A stretch of 52,020 nt of DNA from Candidatus Villigracilis proximus (GTDB lineage: Bacteria; Chloroflexota; Anaerolineae; Anaerolineales; Villigracilaceae): NCBI GenBank assembly GCA_016715195.1, contig JADKBB010000022.1, positions 1-52,020 of the forward strand. Reading direction: 5' to 3'. Under the pieces are notes generated by a model. That model had not been told where the DNA came from and did no database searches. It saw nothing but the letters and a program-made list of their open reading frames with translations. Positions 33,801 to 41,914 of this stretch are shown here, piece after piece (within the stretch, counting starts at the first letter, position 1; each line of letters begins with the position of its first letter). The position numbers were made by a program, and so were the translations under genes.

Positions 33801-34571
33801 GGTTGCTTCGGCTTCATTATGTTTGAAGGTTTTGAACGTTTCTTTCGTTTTGTCGTAGAAATTCAAGCCTGCATCTTTCGTGCCGATCCATAGATTTCCT
33901 GAGGGATCGAAAGCGAGGGCGCTGATCCAGTTGCTGCTGAGACCATTGGGGGTTGCGGAGGATTCGCGGTAGTGGGTGAATTTTTCTGTTTCGTAGTCTA
34001 GAAAATCGAGTCCCAATTCAGTGCCAACCCATATCCCTGTTTCATCGGCAAGCAGGGCGAGAACCTGATTATTACTGATGCTCTCGAGGTCTGTTTCTCT
34101 GTGCATGAAGCGTGTGAATTTCCCAGTGCGCGGATCGTAACGATTTAATCCGCCGAGACGGGTGCCAACCCATAGATTGCCATATTTATCTTCTGTGAGT
34201 GCTGTGATCCAAAGGTCGCTCAGGCTGTTGGGGTTGGATGTATCGGGTTTGTAGATTTTGAATCCATAACCATCAAAGCGGTTCAGGCCGTCTTGAGTGC
34301 CGATCCATAAAAAACCTGTTCGGTCTTGCAGGATGACATTCACCACACTTTGCGATAGTCCTTCTTCGAGACTGAAATGCTCAAAGCGGATGTCCTGGCT
34401 GTATGTTGTTGTACTCGTGTAGGAAGTGCTGATCGAGGCCGAACCAGTTTCAGGTCCAGAGGATGAAGCGGGCGTGGATGTATTTTGCGGCGTGGCGGCA
34501 GGGTTTGCTAATCCGCATGAGGCGATCAGCAGGGTAAGACATAGAGTCGCATAAATAAGATATTTTCGCAT
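30798..34571 (-). CDS. Reg_prop two-component sensor histidine kinase (1257 aa)
   Basis: The N-terminus is a signal sequence with a lipobox-like LIASC at about residue 19. Fourteen two-component propeller repeats follow (LWIGT..GLNRYD type), enough for two seven-bladed propellers, then a Y_Y_Y domain (ENFDPGWNDIG, YTNLPGGTYVL). One membrane helix follows at about 845-865. Inside are a coiled coil, a GAF domain (about 900-1040), HisKA_3 with ARDLHDSAKQ, and a HATPase with ALANIARHSK and IADDGCGF. The layout matches periplasmic sugar or polymer sensors known from Bacteroidota, but with a NarX-type kinase core and no DNA-binding domain. The regulator overlaps by 4 bases. Confidence 0.94.
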   Translation of the reverse strand: MRKYLIYATLCLTLLIASCGLANPAATPQNTSTPASSSGPETGSASISTSYTSTTTYSQDIRFEHFSLEEGLSQSVVNVILQDRTGFLWIGTQDGLNRFDGYGFKIYKPDTSNPNSLSDLWITALTEDKYGNLWVGTRLGGLNRYDPRTGKFTRFMHRETDLESISNNQVLALLADETGIWVGTELGLDFLDYETEKFTHYRESSATPNGLSSNWISALAFDPSGNLWIGTKDAGLNFYDKTKETFKTFKHNEAEATSISNNRILSILVDKQGRLWVGTAHGLNYSETSGQNFLKFIYDPNDTNSISDNIIYTIHQDHSNGIWIGTKNGLNRYDEQQAKFIRHQHQYLISNSLTSNNILSIFEDDNNILWVGTNGGGLNKYNRQQDHFTYYRENPGQINSLSGNFVLPIVIGSNGIAWIGTENGLNRFDTATNQFKLYQHNPNDQNSINTNDIISLTVDGNENLWIGTTRGLDRFTPGTEKFIHFMPDSIKEDSLSGAPVYVIYEDHAGILWIGTGRGLDKIDPQSQTFINYKDENEENAPNNFEGEEIISILEDENFRLWIGTFNDGLKYFDPNSGIITSYVNDPDDPASLGNDTILSLYTDTQGTLWVGTAGGGLNRYNAETDTFTRFTERDGLSNNVIYGILEDKTGNLWVSTNFGISSFNLKTQTFRNYTSNDGLQSNEFNQNAYAKDQKGNLYFGGINGFNVFLPDEIKKNHIPPRVILTSLTMDGKPISEETPAESLQEITLRWPQNSFEFEITGLAFGQPGKNQYAYFLENFDPGWNDIGTRRNGRYTNLPGGTYVLKLRSSNSDGVWNEEGHSIKITVIPPFWQTWWFRSLFILVFSTLIAGGYRWRVTSIQRRNRALERLVQNRTADLEKRNREIEALYQADEKILRNVTLNQVFQTLVDVSISMLKADRSAIFIWHKEKQKILPHVSYGFSPKTLYALSFEAGEGLVGQAMKTGDPIIISDIKLNTLRGDIQTVIRNEGIQSFAHFPIVVDGKVVALFNVGYTRPNALNESTVRLFTALVHRAALSIANMQLFEQTKDLAVMEERNRLARDLHDSAKQKAFAALAQLGTANGIYKTRPDEANIHIGEAETLVYDVIQELTFLIQEIYPIALQERGLPTTLKEYVFEWENRNDAVVKLTIQNEHSLPLETEQAIYRVIQEALANIARHSKAKRVDISLIYSVDLLHITIADDGCGFDMEQKAKGMGFRSMRDRISSVRGTLQVQSASGQGTRVIAQLPIIKNSAGDKS

Positions 34572-34943
34572 GATGTTTGTTAATTATATGCTGTTTGTAG
34601 ATGCCATGTCGATTCAGCCCCCCTCCTGTAGTGGGGTTTTTTTGTTGCCCGGGCAGGTGGAGATTGCCGCTTTTTTTAGGTGGGGAAACCATTCAAGCGT
34701 GGGTGCAAAGATGGACACGCAGACGCATGACAGGCAGGCGTGGAGTTTGTATGATTGGCTTACTCCTAGCGGAGGCATTTCTCTCCTCAAGAAAGCAACC
34801 GCGGTTTGGCGCGTGAGGCGGATATCAGCATTACGCACTGGTTTCCGCCTCACACCATATCAAACGAAAAATAGAAGGAGGTGGTTGGTCTAGATTTTTT
34901 GCCTTTCTTTTCATTGGTTTAAATTTAAAAAGGAGATAAGAGA
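34572..34943. other. 372-base divergent intergenic region
   Basis: No convincing gene lies here. Read on the plus strand it holds a C-rich/G-rich hairpin ending in seven T at about 34619-34645, a TGCCCGGGCA palindrome near 34650, an AACCGCGGTT palindrome (34797-34806), a 10-bp inverted repeat (34813-34853), an AGGAGGTGG tract near 34875 and the Shine-Dalgarno AAAAAGGAGAT before the ABC gene. The density of dyads suggests a structured leader or several regulator sites. No known riboswitch class was recognised. Confidence 0.5.
34813..34853 (+). promoter_or_regulatory. 10-bp inverted repeat upstream of the ABC operon
   Basis: GTGAGGCGGA (34813-34822) and its exact complement (34844-34853) around a 21-base centre. 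It lies about 90 bases upstream of the solute-binding protein start. As RNA it would be a stable hairpin. As DNA the arms are about three helical turns apart, which could suit a dimeric regulator. Confidence 0.5.
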
Positions 34944-37505
34944 ATGAAACAAAAGATTTATGCATTATTTAGTTTGCTGGTGGTACTTGGTTTGATGCTG
35001 GCCGCATGTGCGCCGGCCACTTCTGAGGCGACCAGCGCCCCGGCGGTAACGGATGCGCCAACGACTGCAACCGAAGCGCCCGCAGCCGCCACTGAAGCCC
35101 CGATGACAGATCATACCGGCGCGTGGGTTGATTCAATCGTTTTGTCTGAAGACAGTTCTGCTGAATCTGCGATCACCCGTTTGGGCTCTGGTGAATTGGA
35201 TATGCACGCTGATTCAGTTGCAGAGGCTCCCGCATACGAATTGTTGAAGGCAAACTCTGGTTTGACTTCTTCGAATGCGGTTGGGTCAAGCAATACCATC
35301 ATGATGAACCCGGCTGAATTTACAGACGGCCGTTTGAATCCTTTCACGAACCGCAAGATCCGCGAATCCATGCACTGGCTGTTGGACCGAGACTATATTG
35401 TGGAGGAGATCTACAAAGGTCTTGCGAAACCGCGCTTCACCGTATTAACCACGGTCTTTCCGGACTATGCGCGTTATGCTGATATTATGCGCGAACTGGA
35501 AGCCAAGTATGCATATAACCCTGAGAAGGCACAGGAAGTAATCACCGCTGAGATGACCGCCATGGGCGCCGAATTGGTGGATGGCAAGTGGAGCATTAAT
35601 GGTGAGCCGGTTGTATTGATCTACATCATCCGCACCGAAGATAACCGCAGACCGATCGGTGATTATTTTGCCGGCCAGTTGGAAAGCGTTGGTTTCACAT
35701 TGGATCGCCAGTTTAAGACTCGTTCTGAGGCTTCACCAATCTGGAATCAGAGCAACCCCGCTGATGGTTTATGGCATCTCTATACCGGCGGCTGGATCTC
35801 GCCCTCCATTGACCGTGATGAAGGCGATCAATTCAGCGCATACTTTACACCGCGCGGCAGTTCAGGTCCGCTTTGGCAGGCTTATGCGCCTGTCCCTGAG
35901 TTGGATGCGGCTGCTCTTGCTTTGGAAGGAAATAATTTCTCCACACTTGAAGAACGCCGTGATCTATTCGATACAGCTTTGCGTCTTTCGATGGAAGAAT
36001 CTTATCAAGTCTGGTGCGTGGATGAAGTTGCATTTGTACCGCGTGTCAGCAATTTGATCGTTGCCAGTGACCTCGCGGGCGGCGTGCAGGGTTCGCAAGT
36101 TTGGGGTCAAACTCTGCGCTTTGACGGTGAAGAAGGCGGCGAAGTCCGCATTACCCAGCCGGGCATCATGGTTGAACCATGGAATCCGCTGGCAGGCACG
36201 AACTGGATCATGGATGGATTCCCGCAGCGCGCCACCAGTGATAACGGCGTGATCTCCGATCCATTTACCGGTCTGGCTTTACCACAGCGCCTTGAGCGCG
36301 CAGATGTGACCGTTGTGGAAGGTCTGCCAGTTGCCAATACACTTGATTGGGTCACATTGGATACCGCAAGTTCCATTTCAGTCCCTGAAGATGCGTGGGT
36401 TGATTGGGATGCCAAGGCTCAGAAGTTCATCACTGTTGGAGAAAAATTCCCCGACGGTTTAACCTCACTGACGAAGACGACTGTTTACTATCCCGCCGGG
36501 ATGTTTGACTCAGTCAAGTGGCACGACGGAAGCAATCTTTCCGCAGCCGACTTCGTAATGAACATGATCCTGGTCTTTGACGTTTCCTACACTGACAGCG
36601 CCATCTACGATGAAGCCACTGTTGCCGCGTTGGAAGGTTACCTCGCACATTTCAAGGGCGTCCGTATTGTTTCGACAGAGCCGCTCGTGATTGAAACGTA
36701 TGATGATGCTTTCAACATTGATGCGGAAACCATTGTTTCCAATAATCAGGCCTATCCAAATGCAACCTGGTGGCCGCAATATTCCTATGGTGAAGGCGCC
36801 TGGCATTCATTGGCACTCGGCGTTTTGGCTGAAGGTAACAATGAATTGGCCTTCTCCACCGATAAAGCCGGTGCGCTCGAAGTGGAATGGCTTTCCATGA
36901 TCAGTGGACCAAGCCTCGACATTCTGAAGAAATATCTCGATCAGGCTTCTGCTGAATCTTATATTCCGTATGCCGCGACATTGGGCGAATTTGTCACCGC
37001 TGACGATGCCGCTGCGCGTTACTCCAACCTCGGCGCATTCTACGCGGAGCATAATCACTTCTGGGTCAACACCGGTCCGTTCTTCCTCGATAAAGTATTC
37101 CCTGTCGAAGGAACACTGACTCTGACCCGCAATCCTGAATATACAGACAACTCAGACAAATGGTCACGTTTCAGCGAACCAAGAGTTGCCGTCGTGGAAG
37201 TGGACGGCGCCGGACAAGTCGCTGCTGGCAGTGAAGTTACCTTCGATGCATTTGTCACCTTCAAGGGTGAACCCTATGCAAGCGCAGACATCAGCCAGGT
37301 GAAATATCTGCTCTTCAACACCGCTGGTGAACTTGTCACCTCAGGCGAGGCTGAATCTGTTGGCGAGGGCCAGTATCAGGTCACGCTTGATGCGGGCACT
37401 ACATCCCAACTTGAAACAGGCGCGAACCGTATTGAGTTTATCGTTGCCCCCTCTGTGGTGAGTATTGCTTCGTTCGGTTCATTTGAGTTTGTTGTAACCA
37501 AGTAG
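34944..37505 (+). CDS. Family-5 ABC transporter solute-binding lipoprotein (853 aa)
   Basis: The signal peptide ends in lipobox LAAC (about residue 21), followed by a Thr/Ala/Pro-rich linker (TTATEAPAAATEAP). The body belongs to the dipeptide/oligosaccharide-binding SBP_bac_5 class but is about 300 residues longer than usual, and the motif order is swapped. IRESMHWLLDRDYI, normally late in the fold, occurs near residue 140, while VKWHDGSNLSAADFV, normally early, occurs near 530. The last 110 residues form an extra beta domain (VAAGSEVTFDAFVTF). It captures substrate outside the cell for the permeases and ATPases downstream. The Shine-Dalgarno is AAAAAGGAGAT. Confidence 0.93.
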   Translation: MKQKIYALFSLLVVLGLMLAACAPATSEATSAPAVTDAPTTATEAPAAATEAPMTDHTGAWVDSIVLSEDSSAESAITRLGSGELDMHADSVAEAPAYELLKANSGLTSSNAVGSSNTIMMNPAEFTDGRLNPFTNRKIRESMHWLLDRDYIVEEIYKGLAKPRFTVLTTVFPDYARYADIMRELEAKYAYNPEKAQEVITAEMTAMGAELVDGKWSINGEPVVLIYIIRTEDNRRPIGDYFAGQLESVGFTLDRQFKTRSEASPIWNQSNPADGLWHLYTGGWISPSIDRDEGDQFSAYFTPRGSSGPLWQAYAPVPELDAAALALEGNNFSTLEERRDLFDTALRLSMEESYQVWCVDEVAFVPRVSNLIVASDLAGGVQGSQVWGQTLRFDGEEGGEVRITQPGIMVEPWNPLAGTNWIMDGFPQRATSDNGVISDPFTGLALPQRLERADVTVVEGLPVANTLDWVTLDTASSISVPEDAWVDWDAKAQKFITVGEKFPDGLTSLTKTTVYYPAGMFDSVKWHDGSNLSAADFVMNMILVFDVSYTDSAIYDEATVAALEGYLAHFKGVRIVSTEPLVIETYDDAFNIDAETIVSNNQAYPNATWWPQYSYGEGAWHSLALGVLAEGNNELAFSTDKAGALEVEWLSMISGPSLDILKKYLDQASAESYIPYAATLGEFVTADDAAARYSNLGAFYAEHNHFWVNTGPFFLDKVFPVEGTLTLTRNPEYTDNSDKWSRFSEPRVAVVEVDGAGQVAAGSEVTFDAFVTFKGEPYASADISQVKYLLFNTAGELVTSGEAESVGEGQYQVTLDAGTTSQLETGANRIEFIVAPSVVSIASFGSFEFVVTK

Positions 37506-37515
37506 TTGATCTAAA

Positions 37516-37551
37516 AGTAGACCGTCACCTTTGCGAAGGTGACGGTCTACT
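37516..37551 (+). other. Intra-operon stem-loop after the solute-binding protein gene
   Basis: A perfect 16-bp inverted repeat (37516-37531 with 37536-37551) with a 4-base loop, 10 bases after the stop codon. It is followed by TCGATGAGG rather than a T-run, so it should not terminate efficiently. It probably blocks 3' exonucleases and keeps the binding-protein message more abundant than the permease part, as in other ABC operons. Confidence 0.8.
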
Positions 37552-37570
37552 CGATGAGGAGAAAAATGCC

Positions 37571-38705
37571 ATGGCGACTTCAGCACAACCTATTGATCCG
37601 ATTGTGATACCGGTTAAAAAATCATCCGGCGGCTTTACACGTCTTTTGAAATATACAGCCGCGCGTTTGATCTCATTATTTGTCACGGTGGTCATTGGCA
37701 TTTTTCTCACCATTCTTATTGCCAATATGGGCGGCTATGTGGATACGATCCGCAGGGCGGAAATTCGCGAGGGCATCATGCTGCGCGTCAACGGCTCGAA
37801 TATGCTTGACAACCTGACACAGGAAGCCAAAGTAGCGCGGATCGATGAAATGATCCGTCTTGAAGAAAAACGGCTCGGACTCGATCAGCCTTTCATGCTG
37901 CGCACGGTGAATTACATGTCAGATGCGTTGACTTTGAATCTCGGCCGCGCACAGAAAATGTCGAGCGACAGCGGCTCGCGCACGGTGCGGCTCATCATCC
38001 TTGAGCGCCTCGCCCCGACCCTGATGCTGTTCGGTTTTTCAAACATCATTCTCTTCTTTGGAAGTGTGATGATCGCGCTTAACCTATCGCGCAATTATGG
38101 CAGTTTTTGGGATCGTGTCATCGTGGGTCTCGCTCCCACTTCCTCCGCGCCCGGCTGGTTTTATGGATTGTTCCTGATCGTGATCTTCGCGGGTGTGCTG
38201 GGCTGGTTTCCGTTTGGCGGCATGGTCGATTCGCCGCCGCCAGATTCATCCATGCTTTATTTTTTTCAGTTTGTTGAATCATCTTATTTTGCCGACCGTG
38301 GCCATTGCATTAAGTACGCTCTTCTTAAGCGCCTATAACTGGCGCACGTTCTTCCTTATTTTTTCAAGTGAAGATTATGTGGATATGGCACGCGCCAAAG
38401 GATTAAGCGACCGCGACATTGAACGCCGCTATATTCTACGTCCCACACTTCCCACCATCATCACCAACTTTGCTCTTATCCTTATTTTTTTATGGACAGG
38501 CGCACCGATCATGGAAACGGTTTTCAACTGGCCTGGCCTGGGGCGCACTTTATTTCAGGCAGTTGGTTTATTCGATATTCCGGTCATCGTCGGTTCAACC
38601 GTCATCTTTGCCTACCTGCTTGCGATCACTGTCTTTGTGCTTGATTTTATTTTCGCTCTTGTAGATCCGCGTGTGAAGATCGGCTCTGAAGGAAACAAGC
38701 AATGA
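37571..38705 (+). CDS. ABC transporter permease (DppB/OppB type), one frameshift
   Basis: About 377 residues after removing one T from the T7 run at 38260-38266, which joins DSSMLYFF to SLLNHLILPTVAIAL. The N-terminus has a membrane helix (LISLFVTVVIGIFLTILIA). The extracytoplasmic loop has EEKRLGLDQPF, typical of DppB. Further helices and the EAA-like cytoplasmic loop DYVDMARAKGLSDRDI are in the second half, with FNWPGLGRTLFQA after. It forms the membrane channel with the next gene. It overlaps that gene by 4 bases. The indel in a poly-T run is most likely a sequencing error. Confidence 0.9.
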
Positions 38706-40045
38706 TCGCATTTCGCAAATCGCTGAAAGACCTTATGCAGTATCCATCTGCCATCGCGGGCATGATTATGATCTTTGGTTTTCTGGCTGTTTCTGTTTAT
38801 GCCATGACCAGCATTCCCTACAACGAAGCCATTCGTTTATGGCGCGGCGGGGAAGGGGTCTGGTACAAGAATCCGGTTGCCGCTCCGCCCGCGTGGACAA
38901 ATTATTTTCGCAGCGAGAAATTGCCTGAGTCAATTGTCTTGAGTTCCTCCGAAGGCAGCGCTGAAAAAATCATCACCGATAAAGGTGACGGCATTTCTGA
39001 AACACTTCTCACCTACACTTTTGATTATTCGTTTGATGCGTTTCCCAAGGAACTCGCAGTTTATTTCACGTCCACATTCACGGCCAAGGAACCGTATGTT
39101 TCGATCTTGTGGATCACACCCGACGGGAGAGAAATTCGAATTGCAGATACAGCTATCGGTTCGACGGATACGCTCTACTTTTCGCAGGATGCCAAATTGC
39201 AGCGTCGTCTGGGTGGGGAAGATCCCGCCGAGGGATTATTCCTCCTGCCGGAAAATGATTCGCGTCTGGCGCAGCGCGGACTCTACACCCTGCGCATCTC
39301 TGCGCTGACCTTTGAGCCTGATTCGGTTATCGATGCAGATTTCGTACTCTATGGGCAGGTGCATGGCTGGGCCGGGACAGATCATCAGCGCCGCGATCTT
39401 TCGGTGGCTTTGTTGTGGGGCATGCCGGTTGCGTTGGCATTTGGTTTGCTCGCCGCATTTGGCACGACCATCATCACGATGATCATCGCGGCTGTAGGTT
39501 CATGGTTCGGCGGCTGGCTGGATGAATTAATTCAACGGCTGACGGAGATCAGTTTGGTGCTGCCGTTTCTGCCAATACTCATCATGGTTGGTACATTTTA
39601 TTCACGCAGTATTTGGGTGATCCTAAGCGTGACCATCCTGCTGAATATTTTCAGCGGACAGATCAAAGCCTATCGCGCCATCTTTTTGCAAGTGCGAGAA
39701 TCGCCATATATTGAAGCGGCGCGTTCGTATGGCGCGAGTCAATGGCGCATTATTTTTCGTTATCTGATCCCGCGCATTATTCCAATTCTCATTCCGCAAT
39801 TGGTGACGGTGATTCCTGCGTTCGTATTTCTCGAAGCTTCACTGGCTGTGTTGGGATTGGGCGACCCCGTTCTGCCCACCTGGGGCAAAGTGATCGACGA
39901 TGCCCGCGCAAACGGTGCGCTCTTTCAAGGACAATACTACTGGGTGCTTGAGCCTTCTGTTTTGCTGATGCTGACCGGGCTGGCCTTCGCCATGCTCGGC
40001 TATTCATTGGACCGTATTTTTAATCCGCGCTTGAGAGGGGTGTAA
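38702..40045 (+). CDS. ABC transporter permease (DppC/OppC type) with large extracytoplasmic insert
   Basis: 447 residues, about 150 longer than usual DppC proteins. The first helix is at about 18-38 (IAGMIMIFGFLAVSVYAM). Between it and the second helix (about 237) is an outward-facing region of about 200 residues rich in beta strands (LLTYTFDYSFDAFP, PYVSILWITPDG, LRISALTFEPDSV). The transport core follows with YIEAARSYGASQWRI (EAA loop) and VFLEASLAVLGLGDP. It pairs with the upstream permease (ATGA overlap). The insert may help dock the unusually large binding protein. Confidence 0.9.
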   Translation: MIAFRKSLKDLMQYPSAIAGMIMIFGFLAVSVYAMTSIPYNEAIRLWRGGEGVWYKNPVAAPPAWTNYFRSEKLPESIVLSSSEGSAEKIITDKGDGISETLLTYTFDYSFDAFPKELAVYFTSTFTAKEPYVSILWITPDGREIRIADTAIGSTDTLYFSQDAKLQRRLGGEDPAEGLFLLPENDSRLAQRGLYTLRISALTFEPDSVIDADFVLYGQVHGWAGTDHQRRDLSVALLWGMPVALAFGLLAAFGTTIITMIIAAVGSWFGGWLDELIQRLTEISLVLPFLPILIMVGTFYSRSIWVILSVTILLNIFSGQIKAYRAIFLQVRESPYIEAARSYGASQWRIIFRYLIPRIIPILIPQLVTVIPAFVFLEASLAVLGLGDPVLPTWGKVIDDARANGALFQGQYYWVLEPSVLLMLTGLAFAMLGYSLDRIFNPRLRGV

Positions 40046-40047
40046 CG

Positions 40048-41049
40048 ATGGAGTCGCGAAATCTGCTTTTGGAAAATCCCGTGTTAAAAACAATGGACGC
40101 CCCCAGACTCCTGCATATTGAGAACCTTGTTCTCCACTTCCGCACGCAGACCGGCGCCGTGCAAGCCGTGGACGGTGTCAACTTTGATCTGGATTACAAC
40201 CGCGCCGTTGTTATTCTCGGCGAATCAGGCTGCGGCAAAACATCGCTTTCAAAAGCGTTGCTGCGCCTGCTTCCGCGCAACGTGGATAAATACACCGGCA
40301 AAGTATTTCTACAAGGCGTGGATGTGATGACTCTTAACAACGACGAATATCGCAAGAACGTGCGCTGGGTGGGCATGTCACTTGTGCCGCAAGCCGCCAT
40401 GAATGCGCTTAATCCCGTCCTCAAGGTGGGGGATCAGGTTGCCGAACCCGCCCTTTTGCATTTGGGATTAAGCAAAACTGACTCGCTGAAGCTTGTTTAT
40501 AAAATGTTCCAGCACGTTGGCGTGCCTTTGGATTTTGTAGACCGCTATCCATTTGAATTGAGCGGCGGGATGCGTCAGCGTGTGGCACTGGCGATGGCGC
40601 TGATCACTTCTCCCAGCCTGATCGTTCTGGATGAACCCACTTCCGCGTTGGATCTGTTGACTCAAGCCAACATCATGAATGTGCTCAAACGTATCAAACA
40701 TGAACTTGGGACATCCTTCATCCTCATCACGCATGATATCGCCACTTCCAGTGAACTCGCTGATGAAGTCGCCATTATGTATGCAGGCCAGATCGTGGAA
40801 ACAGGCAATGCCAGGGATTTCTTCCCTGCGCCTTTGCATCCGTACTCGCAAATGCTGATGGCAAGCGTCCCCCGCTTGCGCAGTGAATCTGACCCGATGT
40901 TTATCACCGGTCAACCGCCCAGTCTTGCCAATCCGCCCAAGGGATGCCGCTTCGCGGCGCGTTGTCCATTCCGCTTTGAGAAATGTGTAGAAGAACCTCC
41001 TGTTTTTCAAAAAGGAAACCGCAAGGTGAAATGCTGGCTGCATGAATAA
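40048..41049 (+). CDS. Oligopeptide-type ABC transporter ATPase (OppD/DppD)
   Basis: 333 residues, 2 bases after the permease, with GAGGGG upstream. Walker A GESGCGKTSL, signature LSGGMRQRV, Walker B LIVLDEPTSALD and switch histidine in LITHDIATSS are intact. The C-terminal oligopeptide-transporter module GCRFAARCPFRFEKC, which binds an iron-sulfur cluster in some relatives, is present with three cysteines. It hydrolyses ATP for uptake, as a heterodimer with the ATPase at 41915. Confidence 0.95.
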   Translation: MESRNLLLENPVLKTMDAPRLLHIENLVLHFRTQTGAVQAVDGVNFDLDYNRAVVILGESGCGKTSLSKALLRLLPRNVDKYTGKVFLQGVDVMTLNNDEYRKNVRWVGMSLVPQAAMNALNPVLKVGDQVAEPALLHLGLSKTDSLKLVYKMFQHVGVPLDFVDRYPFELSGGMRQRVALAMALITSPSLIVLDEPTSALDLLTQANIMNVLKRIKHELGTSFILITHDIATSSELADEVAIMYAGQIVETGNARDFFPAPLHPYSQMLMASVPRLRSESDPMFITGQPPSLANPPKGCRFAARCPFRFEKCVEEPPVFQKGNRKVKCWLHE

Positions 41050-41072
41050 AACAATTCTCTACTCTCTCGCAA

Positions 41073-41203
41073 AAACCCTAAGAGGCGGACTAATTTTTGC
41101 CCTGGGCGCGCGCGCGTGTTGTGGTCAAAAAACGACTTGTAAAACTCTAAGGTCTTTTTTGTTAATCAGGCTTTTATGAAAGCAAGGCAGACCTTTAGGG
41201 TTT
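41073..41203. repeat. Repeated AAACYCTAA half-sites and imperfect hairpin
   Basis: AAACCCTAA (41073-41081), a near copy AAACTCTAAGGTCT (41143-41156) and an inverted copy AGACCTTTAGGGTTT (41189-41203) occupy the 190-base gap between the two halves of the ABC operon. The last two could pair into an imperfect hairpin. Between them is an alternating GC tract (41106-41116). It could be a degenerate interspersed repeat; no promoter is clear. Confidence 0.45.
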
Positions 41204-41239
41204 GCATGTACGATACAGAAAATAATAAAAGGAAACTCC

Positions 41240-41821
41240 ATGTCACCACAAGCTCTTTACGATGTTCATTCTATGTTCAAGGATATTCATAAGGTTGTGA
41301 TCGAATTTGCTCAAAGCCTTGATGAAGATCAATTATATTGGAAGCCGAAAGGCTACAGCACTTCGATCGGATTCCATCTCTGGCATCTTGCGCGCGAATC
41401 GGATTTTCTGAAAACCGTAATTTTGGAGCGCACGCCTCAACTCGGTGAAGAATTTGGTGAGGCCAAAGAGATTTGGGCCAAAGAAGAGCTGGCGAAAAAA
41501 TGGGGCTTTCCCATTGAGCTGAATGCCACGGTCGGAACCGGTCTCTCCGATGAGATCGCTGCCACACTGCCTATTCCACGTAAGGACGAGCTGGTGGAAT
41601 ATCTGTGCCGTTCCTATGGAGCATTGGAACAATTCGTTGAATTGCTTGATGAGCGCTATCCCAACTTTGATAATGCTGAAGAGGAGTTGAAGAAGAAGCT
41701 GCAAAATATCCGCTTAAATCTGCTTGTCTTTCTTTCGCATGACTGCCGTCATCTGGGCATGATGGAATGCCTGAAAGGCTTGCAGACCGGTTTTGGATCG
41801 GCTACGGAAAATAGAAAATAA
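41240..41821 (+). CDS. DinB-fold (DUF664-like) protein
   Basis: 193 residues, with AAAAGGAAACTCC upstream. It is a four-helix-bundle DinB-type protein: SIGFHLWHLARESDF carries the first metal histidine, and SHDCRHLGMMECL carries the second motif near the end. Family members bind a divalent metal, and some are thiol-dependent S-transferases (mycothiol- or bacillithiol-linked); others are uncharacterised. It is unusual in lying between the two ATPase genes of one ABC transporter, in the same orientation. Its substrate is unknown. Confidence 0.8.
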   Translation: MSPQALYDVHSMFKDIHKVVIEFAQSLDEDQLYWKPKGYSTSIGFHLWHLARESDFLKTVILERTPQLGEEFGEAKEIWAKEELAKKWGFPIELNATVGTGLSDEIAATLPIPRKDELVEYLCRSYGALEQFVELLDERYPNFDNAEEELKKKLQNIRLNLLVFLSHDCRHLGMMECLKGLQTGFGSATENRK

Positions 41822-41914
41822 AAATTGTATGATGGGATTTCCGAAGTCCTGGTCATAAAGGAATCCGTGCTTATGAATGCAGATACGATCACTGAATTAA
41901 GAAAGGTAAATAAG

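Noticed and set aside
34619..34645. Terminator of the Reg_prop kinase gene
   Set aside because: That gene is transcribed away from this site; the hairpin is T-tailed on the plus strand, so it can only act on transcripts running towards the ABC operon.
38193..38705. Separate short permease gene
   Set aside because: The start is out of frame with real homology, which begins only after the T7 run; it is the second half of the frameshifted DppB-type permease.
41106..41119. Alternating GC tract as a Z-DNA regulatory element
   Set aside because: Only about 11 bases long, within a gap already full of degenerate repeats; too weak to call.
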